From assembly GCA_021325025.1 (NCBI GenBank), contig JAJPHZ010000020.1, forward strand, positions 96,374 through 160,373: a stretch of 64,000 nt of DNA. Direction: 5' to 3'. Below the pieces are notes generated by a model. It worked only from the letters and a program-made list of their open reading frames with translations. It was not told the DNA's origin and did not search any database. Shown in pieces: positions 1 to 9,809 of this stretch. Made by a program: the position numbers and the translations under genes. Every line of letters begins with the position of its first letter. Within the stretch, counting starts at the first letter, position 1. The stretch is from Pseudomonadota bacterium. Its GTDB lineage: Bacteria; Desulfobacterota; Binatia; Binatales; Binataceae.

Positions 1-704
1 TCCAGCGCCACCTGCTGAGCCAGGGTCAACTGCGCGTCGCCGGTGCCCGGCGGCAGGTCGACGACCAGGAAGTCCTGCTTGCCCCACACGGTCTCACGCA
101 GAAATTGCCGCACCGCGCTCATCACCATCGGCCCGCGCCAGATTACCGGGGCTTTGTCGGTCAGGAAAAACGCCATCGAGATCAGCTTGATGCCGTATTT
201 TTCCACCGGAAGAAAGCGCGTCTTGTCGGCCGCCATGGGCCGCGCGTCGCCGGTGCCGAACATCATCGCCGTCGACGGCCCATAGATGTCGGCATCGAGC
301 AAGCCCACACTCAGGCCCAACTGATGCAGCGCCACGGCCAGATTGGCCGCCACGGTGGATTTTCCGACTCCGCCCTTGCCGCTGGCGACCGCAATCACAT
401 ATCGCGTGCCTTCCAGCCGTACGCGTCCGGTCTTTTCACCCAGTTCTGGCTCCAGCCGCCGCGCCTTGAGCTGGATGCGCTCCAAGCCCAGTTCGTGGCT
501 GAGCACATGATGGATCTGCTGGGCGACCTGCCGCAGGGTGTCCTCGTTTTCGGTCGCCTGGCGCAGCGTGATGGCGAAGGTTCCGTCGGAGCCTGGGGCG
601 ATCTCCTCGACCATCCCCAAGGTCACGATATCGGTCGCATAGCCGGGATATTTGACTCGTCCAAGCGCAGCGCGGACCGTGTCCAGTTCGATTTGTTTGG
701 CCAC
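1..704 (-). CDS. mrp: Mrp/ApbC-family P-loop ATPase (iron-sulfur cluster carrier), 3' end outside window
   Basis: Read on the minus strand from a GTG at 704, the protein begins MAKQIELDTVRAALGRVKYPG, which is typical of the N-terminal MIP18/DUF59 domain. It then carries VIAVASGKGGVGKST at about residues 107-121, the deviant Walker A motif of the Mrp/NBP35 MinD-type ATPases. The stretch LLDADIYGPS and the later PPGTGDAQLTL are also family signatures. Proteins of this family carry and transfer Fe-S clusters in the cytoplasm. About 234 codons are visible and the frame runs off the left edge, so the C-terminal third with the CxxC motif is not seen. No clear Shine-Dalgarno precedes the GTG, so the start is tentative although the N-terminus fits the family. 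Confidence 0.9.
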   Translation of the reverse strand, partial: MAKQIELDTVRAALGRVKYPGYATDIVTLGMVEEIAPGSDGTFAITLRQATENEDTLRQVAQQIHHVLSHELGLERIQLKARRLEPELGEKTGRVRLEGTRYVIAVASGKGGVGKSTVAANLAVALHQLGLSVGLLDADIYGPSTAMMFGTGDARPMAADKTRFLPVEKYGIKLISMAFFLTDKAPVIWRGPMVMSAVRQFLRETVWGKQDFLVVDLPPGTGDAQLTLAQQVAL

Positions 705-805
705 TATAAAAATTATGTCAGAGAGAAATCAGCGGTGAAACAATAGCCGACCGTTGCGGTCTGGATTGGGACCCGTGTTGAGCGTCCGCCTGGGGCACCG
801 CCGCA

Positions 806-1270
806 TCAGTCGCGCCGGACCCGCCAGGAAAAGCCGTTGGGCGCATCTCCGCTGATCAGGAACAGCGGCACCCACAGCGTGAAGATGAGCCCCAGCGCCG
901 GCGCATGCCACAGCCAGAACAATCCATAGAGAAGATATAGGCCAAACAGGCCCAGGTGGATTTGAAACCGTAAATCGGAGGCGCCGGTGTGGAGGCGGGG
1001 GAAAATTTTCGACACCAGCATACCCTGTCCCAGACAATGCCAGGTGCCGTAATGGCGGCATCGCCGGCATGCCGTCAGGCTGCTTTCCAACCACAACACG
1101 CCCATCAGCCCAAGACCGATCAGACCATAGCCGGCGCCGCGGCCGAACGCCTCAGCCAGCATCAAGACGGAGAACAGGGCCAGCCCTCCCAGTCCGATTA
1201 CACGGAATGAGCGGGGTTTTTGGACCAGGTAGACGAGCGGTTCGAAGATGCCCGGGTTAAGTCGACGCAT
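806..1270 (-). CDS. Small four-helix membrane protein with Cys motif, function unknown
   Basis: This 154-residue protein has about four hydrophobic segments (near residues 25-43, 45-62, 103-118 and 122-140). Between helices 2 and 3 lies CRRCRHYGTWHC, a CxxC followed by a third Cys eight residues on, which could bind a metal or form a disulfide. I chose the ATG at 1270 because residues upstream of it look non-coding. A longer reading from a TTG at 1471 adds 67 arginine-rich residues. It lies head-to-head with the broken phosphatase gene to its right. I do not recognise the family; the conserved-looking Cys/Tyr motif argues that it is a real gene. Confidence 0.65.
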   Translation of the reverse strand: MRRLNPGIFEPLVYLVQKPRSFRVIGLGGLALFSVLMLAEAFGRGAGYGLIGLGLMGVLWLESSLTACRRCRHYGTWHCLGQGMLVSKIFPRLHTGASDLRFQIHLGLFGLYLLYGLFWLWHAPALGLIFTLWVPLFLISGDAPNGFSWRVRRD

Positions 1271-1530
1271 GGTGCGGATTGATGCCTGCCTCGCATCGAC
1301 CCTCTGAATTAACGAGCGCTGCAAAAACGCGCAAGCTTTTGCGCCATCTCCTGGACGCCTGAGTGCGGCAGGACGCGCTGTCCGAGCCCGCCGCTCGCCA
1401 GCGCAAAAGCCTTTGAAAGTTGAAGCAAGCTGGAATATGCTCGCAGCGCCAAAAACAGTGGCATAGAGCAATCATTCAGTTTGTTTGCGCTCCGCAGCGT
1501 CTTGCCGCCCGGCGCGGCGAGGAGGATGGC

Positions 1531-2333
1531 ATGAACGGTTTTTCACGCGGCGGTCCTCTGTGCCTGGCCCTGCTCGGGATTGCGCTGGCGGGAGTTTGCA
1601 GTGGAGCGTCGGCCCAGACCCTGTCGGCAGCATCGATCGCCAATGATGTCGGCTCCGACTTCAAATACATGGCCAACAATGGCGCCGAGGACGCGATCGA
1701 TATCGCCACCGCACCGCTGCATCTGGAGCAGGCGGGACAACTGCTGCTCTCGCCGAAGTTTTACCTCGTGTTGGGCGGCGCAGGGGCGCTGTGGGGCGGT
1801 TCATACACCCTCGACCAAACCATCCGCAGCCGCCTGCGCAGCATGTCGTCGAGCGATGCCGCGCTGCTTCAAAACGTCAGTTATGGCTCGGTCAGCGCTG
1901 CAGCGGCGCTGCTTTACGGCTACGGATTGTATGAGGGCGATGCGCGGGCGCGCCAGGATGCGGTCATAGCCACACCGCGTTCTTTGCCGGCGGCAAGTCA
2001 TTTGTCTCGGGCGATGTAACTCCGATGTTCGGTCTGGCGGCAGGGGTCAGCGCGTACTTCGGCAACGACTGGCGGGTCGCGGTGCCGGTCTATTCGCTGG
2101 CGCTGCTCGACGGCTTCGGCCGTATGGGCCACGACGCGCACTGGTTTTCCGACGTGATTGGTGCAGCGCTGTTGGGCATCGGTACCACCGAACTGTTTCT
2201 GTGGCTCCACAAGCGGCACGAACTCAATCCGAAGCGGTTCAAAATTTTTGCCGAAGCGCCGCCGCCCGGCCCCACTGCGCACGGCGCCCGCGACGCGATG
2301 CCAGCCGGTCTGGGCGTTAGCTACAATTGGTAG
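1531..2333 (+). pseudogene. PAP2-superfamily phosphatase-like gene broken by frameshift and small deletion
   Basis: The 5' part starts at ATG 1531, behind a GAGGAGG-like ribosome site, with a signal peptide ending near GASAQ. It reads in one frame to a stop at 2019. From about 1968 a second frame continues the protein as SHTAFFAGGKSFVSGD, then GFGRMGHDAHWFSDVIGAALLG, and ends at 2333. Those segments match motif 2 (SxxSG) and motif 3 (GxxRxxxxxHxxSD) of PAP2 phosphatases. Motif 1 (KxxxxxxRP), expected just before the second part, is missing. The simplest reading is a frame-changing deletion near 1965 that removed motif 1, leaving a secreted PAP2-like protein inactive. An assembly error is an alternative. 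Confidence 0.7.
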
Positions 2334-2502
2334 CGACGGCATCCTACCCATGGTCAGGGTCGCTCCGGTTAGCTCATAGCCCTCAGCGGGCCGGTTCGGG
2401 TCCGCATCCACCACATCGCAGCCGCTTGCGTAAAGCCGAGCCTGGAGAGCCAGCGCCCAAAGATCGCGGTGCTTCCTGTGCAAGCACGGCGCCTTTCAGC
2501 AA

Positions 2503-2532
2503 TTGTTAACGAAAAGAGCTCTACGTTATAAG
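2503..2532 (+). promoter_or_regulatory. Candidate sigma-70 promoter for the beta-helix gene
   Basis: TTGTTA at 2503-2508 and TATAAG at 2527-2532 are separated by 18 bases in the AT-rich stretch that precedes the secreted protein starting at 2698. A second, weaker pair, TTGACG (2577) and TATCTT (2601), follows with the same spacing. The 2334-2697 gap otherwise shows no gene. Confidence 0.45.
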
Positions 2533-2697
2533 AGAGGTTTTGGAACTGAAATGGTTTGCATAAGCGAGAAAGCCATTTGACGTATTAATGGTACAACAGA
2601 TATCTTTGCCAATCTTTTTAGGTTGAAAGGAGCGAGGACATCGATTAGTGTTAGTTCCCGCTCCGAAAAATCAGGGTGACAGAACCGCAGCAAGAGA

Positions 2698-4284
2698 ATG
2701 GATTATCTAAATTCCCGATTGCGCAAACCGATTGCGGCACTGGCGGCGTTTGTGGCGTTGGTGGCCGCTTCGGCGGGCCATGCCGCTACGATCACAGTTC
2801 ACACCACGGCCGACCCCGGAGGCGGGAGCGACTGCAGCCTGCGCTTCGCGATGGCGGCCTCCATCGCCAAGGTGCCGATTGCCGGCTGCCCGGCTGGCAG
2901 CGGCGATGACTCAATCGTGTTCGGGCCGGGCGTGACCGGCACGATTGCGCTGAGCGCCGGCCTGCCCGCGCTGAGCAGCGGTACGCTGGCCATTGTAGGT
3001 CCGGGCGGCGCAGCGGGGATCACCATCGACGGAACCAAGGTGGAAACCGTCTTCAGCGTCAATTCGCGCGGCGCGCTTAGGTTGAGCAAATTGACCGTGG
3101 TCAACGCCAACGACACCGCGGTCGCCAACGTCGGCGCCGAACTGACGATTGACCAGTGCACATTCTCCCACAACCGGGGCGAGACCACCGGAGGGGGAGC
3201 GATTTTTGTCTCGGCCGGTTCGACCACTATCACCGCCAGCACGTTTTCGGCCAATTCCTCCACGGTCACCGACACCCTGCTGTTTGGCGGGGGAGCGATC
3301 TTCGCCAGGTCGCCGCCGGGTACGCCCAACACCTTGACGATCACCGCCAGCACCTTCGATCAGAACTCCAGCGACAGCGACGGCGGGGCGATTCTGACCG
3401 TCAATAGTGCGGTCACCATTGTCAACAGCACCTTCGCACGCAACTCGGCGCAAGCCGGGGGCGGTGCGATCTGGGACAGCGGAAGCGAAGTCTTTGTCAC
3501 CAACAGCACCTTTTCCAAAAATTTGGTCGGCAGTGGCTTCGGCGGCGCCGTGCACGTTGCCGAAGCCGTCAGCCTGAGCCTCAAGGGCAGCATCCTGGCG
3601 GGCAAAGCCGGAGGAAACTGTTTCGGTGCGATCAGCGATGCCGGCTACAACATCTCCGACGACGGCTCGTGCGGATTCTCAGGCACCAGCCGCAACAATC
3701 TCGACCCCAAGCTTGATGCGGCGGGACCGGCGAACAACGGTGGCCCGACCCCGACCATCGCGCTGACGGTGGGAAGTCCGGCGGTGGATGCGATTCCAAT
3801 TGCCTCGTGCACCGATCAGGCATCGCCGCCCCAGCCCCTGGCGACCGACCAGCGCGGCGCCGGCCGGCCCGATGCGGAGGATGCCGGCAAGCCCGCCTGC
3901 GACATCGGCGCCTACGAGCTGATTGAATGTGCCGGGGCATTCCCGAGCGTCCCGACCGTGTTCCCACCCAACGGCAAATTCGTTGCCGAAAGCGTCCTGG
4001 GCGCGAGCGGCGTGACCATCACGGGGATCCTTCAGGACGAGCCGATACGTAAATGTCCCGTCGCCACTGGAGTAGGTACCGGAACCGCGCGGGTGCGGGC
4101 CGAACGCGATGACCGGCGCGGCGGGCGCACCTATCACCTCCGGTTCCGCGCCGCCGCCGCCACCATCGGCGGTACCTGCCTGGGCGAGGTCAAGGTTTGC
4201 GTACCGCACGATCGCGCTCACGTTGCATGCACCGACGCAGGAGCGCTGTTCGACTCGACTTGCGCCGCGGCAATCCTGCAGTGA
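2698..4284 (+). CDS. Secreted right-handed beta-helix protein with CSLREA-like and choice-of-anchor Q-like elements
   Basis: This is a 528-residue exported protein with a signal peptide ending near GHAAT. The mature start has TVHTTADPGGGSDCSLRFA, a variant of the CSLREA motif found at the start of many bacterial beta-helix surface proteins. Residues about 100-320 consist of repeats such as STFSANSS, GGGAIF and NSTFARNSA, typical of polymorphic-outer-membrane/pectate-lyase-like coils. The ACDIGAYEL stretch near residue 400 is the usual closing element of this group. An extra C-terminal domain of about 120 residues with several Cys follows and I do not recognise it. It lies 59 bases upstream of the giant G8 protein and is probably co-transcribed with it. 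Role: cell-surface or extracellular, adhesion or carbohydrate contact possible, unproven. Confidence 0.75.
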   Translation: MDYLNSRLRKPIAALAAFVALVAASAGHAATITVHTTADPGGGSDCSLRFAMAASIAKVPIAGCPAGSGDDSIVFGPGVTGTIALSAGLPALSSGTLAIVGPGGAAGITIDGTKVETVFSVNSRGALRLSKLTVVNANDTAVANVGAELTIDQCTFSHNRGETTGGGAIFVSAGSTTITASTFSANSSTVTDTLLFGGGAIFARSPPGTPNTLTITASTFDQNSSDSDGGAILTVNSAVTIVNSTFARNSAQAGGGAIWDSGSEVFVTNSTFSKNLVGSGFGGAVHVAEAVSLSLKGSILAGKAGGNCFGAISDAGYNISDDGSCGFSGTSRNNLDPKLDAAGPANNGGPTPTIALTVGSPAVDAIPIASCTDQASPPQPLATDQRGAGRPDAEDAGKPACDIGAYELIECAGAFPSVPTVFPPNGKFVAESVLGASGVTITGILQDEPIRKCPVATGVGTGTARVRAERDDRRGGRTYHLRFRAAAATIGGTCLGEVKVCVPHDRAHVACTDAGALFDSTCAAAILQ

Positions 4285-4343
4285 TGGCGTATCGGCGCGG
4301 TCGCGATGAACTTGGTCCCGACAGTGGTTTCGGAAGGAGCAAT

Positions 4344-7300
4344 ATGTATCACACTCATTCCCGCATCGTCGTGAAGCTTCTCAACGGACTGACGATCGCC
4401 GGCGCCATACTGTTGGCGGCGGCCGGAGCGGCGGATGCGGCGCGCGCCGGCACCTGCACGGTTAATGGGACCGAAATTGCCAGCGGCAAGTTTCCTCCCG
4501 CCGACACCGCGACGCCCGCCGATGTTACCGTCACGGGGGGAAAATGTACCGTCAGTTTTGATGCCGCCGGCAAAGGTATTTTCAAGTACCGCAATGTCAA
4601 TATTTACAACGGCGGCGAACTGGCATTTGTCGACAATGGAAACCCGATCAATTTCTACGCACTTTCGATCCTGGTCGAAAAGGATGGCGCGCTGACCGCC
4701 GGCACTGCCGCCAAGCGCTTCGGTTCGCTGGGCGGCAAGCTGACCATCCATCTGTGGGGCAGCGCCAGCGACGGTGCGATCACCTGCAAGACCGGCGATA
4801 AATGCGGCGTCCCAGACAAGGACCCGAAAAACCCCAAAGATCCCGACACCATCTGGAGTTCCAACCCGGTTTCCGGAATAAATCCCACCTCGTGCGTAAA
4901 AAAGAGCCTCCCCGGCGGCGTGATGGATTGCTTTTACGCCTACGAGAGGTTGGACGATACCGATCCCAGTGCCGCCTATTTCGGCCGCAAGGTTCTGGCC
5001 GTGTCTTACGGCGGGACCTTGAAGCTGTTCGGCGAGAAGGGCTCGATTTCCGACATCACAATCAATCCTGCCGATAGCGGCAAGAGCTGGCTGCGCCTGA
5101 AGGGCTCGTTGAACAAAGGCGATCAGACCCTGACCGTCGACGGCGATGTGGGCGGCGGCCCCAACACGCCCAGCGGCTGGCAGGACAAGGACCACATTGT
5201 CGTTACCACGACCGATTTCCTGCCCGAGCACTCCGAGGAACTGATTATCGACGGCACCCCCACCTTCAATCAGCAAAGCAAGACCACGACCGTCAAATTC
5301 AAAAACGCCGACGGAAAGACCACCGGCGTCCTGTGGCCGCACAACGGCGTAGCCTATCCTTTGAGTCTTCCCGACCGTCTCCACATAAACAGAACATCGG
5401 TAGAGACGCGGGCCGCGGTCGCCCTGCTGACGCGCAGCATAACTATCGTGTCGGACGGCGACACCGCGGGAGCCGACTTTACCGAAAAACCCGGCAACTA
5501 TTTTGGCGGCGACACCATCGTCCGGCAGGGCTTCGCCGCCTTCCAGGTGCAGGGCGTGGAGTTTTACCAATTGGGCAAGGGTGGGCTGATAATGCACTAC
5601 CCCGTCCACTTCCATATGGCGCGCCTGACCCCGCAGTCCAAGACGCCCAAGACCGACGGACCACTCACCTATTTGAAGGATTGCTCGATCCACGACTCGA
5701 TGACGCGCTGGGTGACCGTGCACGGAACCCAGGGCGTGACGCTGGCGCGCAACGTGGGTTACATGTCGATCGGTCACGGTTTCTATCTGGAGGACGGCAC
5801 CGAGACCGACAACAAGCTGTACTCCAATATCGGGGTTCTGGCCCGCGCGGCAGTTGACTACCCGGGTAACGCGCGCCAGGTCCCCGGCATATTGACCGCG
5901 CGGCCCACCACCCCGCCCGATCCCGACCCCAACACCTCGCTGGGGTTCGATGGTTTTCCGTTTTTCTCCGATTCCAACCATCCCTCGGTCTTCTGGATCA
6001 TGAATGGCTGGAACGATTTCGAGTACAACATGGCGGCCGGGGCCGGCACCTGCGGCGCCTGCTATTGGTATGTGCCCGGCGCAGTCAGCGGTCCTTCGCA
6101 ATACGAGCACTGGTTCGGCTACGCCGGCGAGCAGCAGAGTCCGGCGGGTTCGACCGCGCGCGCCGGCATCACACCGCTGCAGGAGTTTGTGGGCAACTCG
6201 TGCACGTCGGCGATGAATGCGTTTACGGTCAACAGCAAGACGGCCACCTGCAACGGGGTCGATGTGCGCAACGCGGCGAGCACCGAGTCGGAACTGACGA
6301 TGCTGGCCTCGGACGGGGCCAAGAAGAACTACAAGTTTCCGCTGCCTGCCACTGACACGTACTGGCCGCACGTCAGCGGCGGCAACCGCTACGCAACCCG
6401 CTGTCCCGACGCCGACCAGGGCCGGGACGATGCCGAATGCACCAGTTTTCCGCGCTGCGACGAGACCAGCCGGGAGAATTGCGACGTAACCGTGCTCGAC
6501 CGCTTCACCACTTCGTTCAACTGGGCGGAGAAGAACCTGGCCGCGGTCTGGATGCGTCCCCAGTGGTCGCTGGTCATCAACAGCGCGATCACCGACGTGC
6601 TCAACGCCGGGCTCAACTTCGTCACCAGCGGCGGCTATTCGAAATCCGACGTGCTGACCGGTTTCTGGGCGCTGGCGCGCCAGACCGTATTTGTCGGTAC
6701 CACGCAGTCGGGCAACCCGCTGGCGGACGAATCGGGTCCCTTCAATCCGCTCAAGGGCAGCAGCGGACTGACAGGATTGAAGTGCGCGCCCTTTCCCAAC
6801 AGCGCGGCCAACAATTCCCTGTATTGCCTGGCCAAAGCGGAAGGTATCAGCATTCAGCTATCCAACTTCTCCGTCGCGCAGCGGATGTTCAGCATCTATG
6901 ATGGGCCCGCCTACCAGGATTCCAACGCCTATCTGAATATCCATCCGACATATCTCACCAGTGACGGCAAGGGGCCCGGCCCAAGCAATACCCTGTGCAA
7001 GCCCTCCGACACGGACGGCAATCCATGCGCCAATTCGGGCTACATGAACGGCTACACCAACGGTGTACGGGCGTATCGGCTGAAGAAAAGCGCCACCGAA
7101 ACCGTATTGGGCTGCTATCTGCCCAATGCCGCGATCGGATGGAAACAGCCCAACGGTTTTTACTACGCACCGGCCTTCCATTCCAACAATCTGTTCTTCG
7201 ACGGTGTGGATATCCGCCATTTCGTGACCGAGCCGCTCTTCAAACTGGGCACCTTCGAGGTCAACCTGCCGCAGCAGAAAACCGAATATTGTTTCTGGGC

Positions 7301-8672
7301 GCAGCCGCCGCCCGATGGCACCTCGCCCGGCGGGTCATTCAACGGCTTTACCGACATCGATCGGGAAACGGTTCTCAATGACGATGACGGTTCGCTGACT
7401 GGCCTGACCAGCCAGGTCAACAACCCTCCGACCAGAAAGACCGAGACGATTTCGGTCAACCAGGAGGATTTCTTCAACGCTCCCGCCGAAACGCTGGAAT
7501 GCGCCTCCGACGTCGCCGCGAATCCCACCGGCGATGCCAAGCTGGCTCCAGCCACCGCCAAAACCAGCCCTTACGAGTACGTCACCACCGCCCTGTTCGC
7601 AGAATGCGGGCTTGATGTGCCCGACTCTGACGCCCCCCTGCGCCTGTGCAACCCACCCAACAAATGGGGCAGCGCGTGCACCAGCACCGACCCCTCGCAG
7701 GTTAACACCTGCGCCGGAATCCTGCTTTATCGCCAGTTCCTGACCGAGAAGGAACTGGCGGAGAAACCCGACCCGCTGGAGCAGGCCAAGCGGATGATGG
7801 GACAGAACAGCTTCCAGCGCAGCGGGCTGACCGTCAACCATGGCAGCTATTACATCGACACCAGCGTGACCGCGGCGAGCGCCCAGAAACAGTTCAAGGG
7901 GCCGTTCACCAATGGCTTCAGCCCCAACGAGTTCGTCAAGGGCCAGAAATATGAGCTATACTTTCTGTATGCAAAGCCGACCATCAAGCAGACCTACAAG
8001 CTCTTTATCGGCAAGGGCCTCAGCGACTACGACGTCACCAAGAAGGTGTTGTATGGCCACACCGACATCTCTCACGGCCTGAAGTTCGCCTTTACGCCGG
8101 CCACGCGGCAGGGCAATGGCCAGCCGGTGAACGTGTGGCCGACGGGCTGGGTGAGAAACTACGATTCGAGCACAGGTTATTTGACGCTGGGCGTCGATAT
8201 GAGCGCCAGGGAGCTCCAGGATGACTTCGATCTGACCAAGCCCGACTCAAAGCCGCTGGGCAGCGAGCTGTGCCAGCCCTCGACCATGTGTTCGTGGAAC
8301 AAGGGCACCAATCAATGCCAGTGCAACATCAGCGACAAGAACAATTATCTGTACGATGTCTGTCACGAAAAGACGGCGAAATGCGCGCCCAACTGCAGCA
8401 TCGACTGCACCAAGACGCCCAACGACCCGCAGTGCGTGGATGCGATTTGCAGTTGGTCAGTGAAGGATCTGGACTGTCCGCTGGCCGGATGCGAGGCGGT
8501 CGAGTTCACCATGCCCGACAACTTCCAGGCGGATGACGCCGCCGACCATCATCGGCCCGCTCCGGTATCATTCGCCAGCGACCAGACCTACAACTGGAAG
8601 GTGCCGTTCAACGCCGAGGACCAGGCGCTGTCGGGCAAGCAGTGCCACTACGACCAGGCGCAACTGCCGTGA
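4344..8672 (+). CDS. Giant secreted G8-domain/beta-helix protein with Cys-rich tail
   Basis: A 1442-residue protein starting at ATG 4344, seven bases after an AAGGAG site, with a signal peptide ending near ADAARAG. Residues about 38-150 fit a G8 domain: hydrophobic strand repeats with LSILVEKDGALTAG followed by GGKLTIHLWG. The central part has parallel beta-helix features such as HFHMARLT, CSIHDSMTRWVTVHGTQGV and YSNIGV. In eukaryotic CEMIP-like proteins this combination is linked to hyaluronan handling. The last ~150 residues contain a dense Cys cluster (CSWNKGTNQCQC, CAPNCSIDC) that is probably disulfide-bonded. The protein is likely extracellular. The fold assignment is by pattern only; enzymatic activity is unknown. 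Confidence 0.75.
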   Translation: MYHTHSRIVVKLLNGLTIAGAILLAAAGAADAARAGTCTVNGTEIASGKFPPADTATPADVTVTGGKCTVSFDAAGKGIFKYRNVNIYNGGELAFVDNGNPINFYALSILVEKDGALTAGTAAKRFGSLGGKLTIHLWGSASDGAITCKTGDKCGVPDKDPKNPKDPDTIWSSNPVSGINPTSCVKKSLPGGVMDCFYAYERLDDTDPSAAYFGRKVLAVSYGGTLKLFGEKGSISDITINPADSGKSWLRLKGSLNKGDQTLTVDGDVGGGPNTPSGWQDKDHIVVTTTDFLPEHSEELIIDGTPTFNQQSKTTTVKFKNADGKTTGVLWPHNGVAYPLSLPDRLHINRTSVETRAAVALLTRSITIVSDGDTAGADFTEKPGNYFGGDTIVRQGFAAFQVQGVEFYQLGKGGLIMHYPVHFHMARLTPQSKTPKTDGPLTYLKDCSIHDSMTRWVTVHGTQGVTLARNVGYMSIGHGFYLEDGTETDNKLYSNIGVLARAAVDYPGNARQVPGILTARPTTPPDPDPNTSLGFDGFPFFSDSNHPSVFWIMNGWNDFEYNMAAGAGTCGACYWYVPGAVSGPSQYEHWFGYAGEQQSPAGSTARAGITPLQEFVGNSCTSAMNAFTVNSKTATCNGVDVRNAASTESELTMLASDGAKKNYKFPLPATDTYWPHVSGGNRYATRCPDADQGRDDAECTSFPRCDETSRENCDVTVLDRFTTSFNWAEKNLAAVWMRPQWSLVINSAITDVLNAGLNFVTSGGYSKSDVLTGFWALARQTVFVGTTQSGNPLADESGPFNPLKGSSGLTGLKCAPFPNSAANNSLYCLAKAEGISIQLSNFSVAQRMFSIYDGPAYQDSNAYLNIHPTYLTSDGKGPGPSNTLCKPSDTDGNPCANSGYMNGYTNGVRAYRLKKSATETVLGCYLPNAAIGWKQPNGFYYAPAFHSNNLFFDGVDIRHFVTEPLFKLGTFEVNLPQQKTEYCFWAQPPPDGTSPGGSFNGFTDIDRETVLNDDDGSLTGLTSQVNNPPTRKTETISVNQEDFFNAPAETLECASDVAANPTGDAKLAPATAKTSPYEYVTTALFAECGLDVPDSDAPLRLCNPPNKWGSACTSTDPSQVNTCAGILLYRQFLTEKELAEKPDPLEQAKRMMGQNSFQRSGLTVNHGSYYIDTSVTAASAQKQFKGPFTNGFSPNEFVKGQKYELYFLYAKPTIKQTYKLFIGKGLSDYDVTKKVLYGHTDISHGLKFAFTPATRQGNGQPVNVWPTGWVRNYDSSTGYLTLGVDMSARELQDDFDLTKPDSKPLGSELCQPSTMCSWNKGTNQCQCNISDKNNYLYDVCHEKTAKCAPNCSIDCTKTPNDPQCVDAICSWSVKDLDCPLAGCEAVEFTMPDNFQADDAADHHRPAPVSFASDQTYNWKVPFNAEDQALSGKQCHYDQAQLP

Positions 8673-8702
8673 GGGCCGCGCGCCGATTGACGCCACATCT
8701 CT

Positions 8703-8738
8703 GACGACGCCCCCGGCCCAAGCGCCGGGGGCGTCGTC
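8703..8738. terminator. Strong intrinsic terminator between convergent genes
   Basis: A perfect 15-bp inverted repeat (arms 8703-8717 and 8724-8738, six-base loop) is followed by TTT on the plus strand. It sits 30 bases after the G8 protein stop and directly next to the gmd stop on the other strand, so it may serve both transcripts. Confidence 0.85.
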
Positions 8739-8740
8739 TT

Positions 8741-9754
8741 TCAGCTCTGGGCCTTCAGTTCGCGGTGGGCCAGTTCGAGGTCCGCGTCCACCATCATCGC
8801 AACCAGTTCCTTGAAGCCGACCTTGGGGCGCCAAGCAAGCAGCGTGCGGGCCTTGGTGGCGTCGCCCTGCAGAATATCAACCTCGGCCGGGCGCATCAGG
8901 CGCGGGTCGAATTCAACGTGCTTGCGCCAGTCCAGCCCCAGCCGCTGAAAGGCCAGCTCCAGAAACTCCTGCACCGAGTGGCTTTCGCCGGTGGCGATTA
9001 CAAAGTCGTCGGGCTCGGGATGCTGGAGGATGAGCCACATCGCTTCCACGTAATCACCGGCAAAACCCCAGTCGCGTTTGGCGTCCAGATTGCCCAGCGC
9101 CAGTTTGTCCTGCAAGCCGACCTTGATGCGGGTGGCGCTGCGCGTAATTTTGCGGGTCACGAAGTTTTCGCCCCGGCGCGGCGATTCATGATTGAACAGA
9201 ATACCGTTGGCGGCGAACATCCCGTACGCCTCGCGATAGTTGCGAGTCTGCCAATGGGCGTAGACTTTGGCGCAGGCGTAGGGGCTGCGCGGATGAAACG
9301 GGGTGGTTTCGCGCTGCGGCACTTCGGCCGCCTTGCCGAACATCTCGGAGGACCCGGCCTGGTAAAAGCGTACCTGGCGCCCGGTGCTGCGGCTGTGGTC
9401 GCGTACCGCTTCCAGCAACCGCAGCGCGCCCAGACCGACCACGTCGGCGGTGTACTCGGGCTGGTCGAAGGAGATCCGCACGTGCGACTGGGCCGCCAGA
9501 TTGTAGACCTCGTCGGGTGCGACCAGCTCGATGACGCGGCGCAAGCCGGTGCCGTCGCCGAGGTCGCCGTAATGCAGTTGCAGCCCATTGTGGCCGCCGT
9601 CAAAGGGCTGGCGCAGATGGTCGATGCGTCCGGTGGCGAAACTGGACGTGCGCCGCACCATGCCGTGAACGTTGTAGCCCTTGGCCAGCAGGAACTCGGC
9701 CAAATAGGAGCCGTCCTGACCCGTAACGCCGGTGATCAGCGCAGTTTTAGCCAT
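8741..9754 (-). CDS. gmd: GDP-mannose 4,6-dehydratase
   Basis: The 337-residue protein has the extended-SDR NAD(P) motif TGVTGQDG at residues 8-15. The Ser-Glu pair SSEMFG is near 135-140 and the catalytic Tyr159-x3-Lys163 (YACAK) follows, all as in Gmd. NFVTRKITR and [14 protein letters not shown] are further family signatures. It converts GDP-mannose to GDP-4-keto-6-deoxymannose, the precursor of GDP-fucose, GDP-rhamnose or perosamine for surface glycans. It is the last gene of the long minus-strand trp-accD-folC-lptD series, 55 bases after lptD. This places a glycan precursor gene next to an LPS export gene. Confidence 0.95.
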   Translation of the reverse strand: MAKTALITGVTGQDGSYLAEFLLAKGYNVHGMVRRTSSFATGRIDHLRQPFDGGHNGLQLHYGDLGDGTGLRRVIELVAPDEVYNLAAQSHVRISFDQPEYTADVVGLGALRLLEAVRDHSRSTGRQVRFYQAGSSEMFGKAAEVPQRETTPFHPRSPYACAKVYAHWQTRNYREAYGMFAANGILFNHESPRRGENFVTRKITRSATRIKVGLQDKLALGNLDAKRDWGFAGDYVEAMWLILQHPEPDDFVIATGESHSVQEFLELAFQRLGLDWRKHVEFDPRLMRPAEVDILQGDATKARTLLAWRPKVGFKELVAMMVDADLELAHRELKAQS

Positions 9755-9809
9755 AGGTGCTGACCATTAAAGCGGCAAACAGCGCTCAGAACAACCGGCC
9801 CCGCACCTG

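Noticed and set aside
4218..6371. Long minus-strand open frame (717 codons) opposite the G8 protein gene
   Set aside because: No domain, signal or ribosome site; the plus-strand gene has a clear signal peptide and domains.
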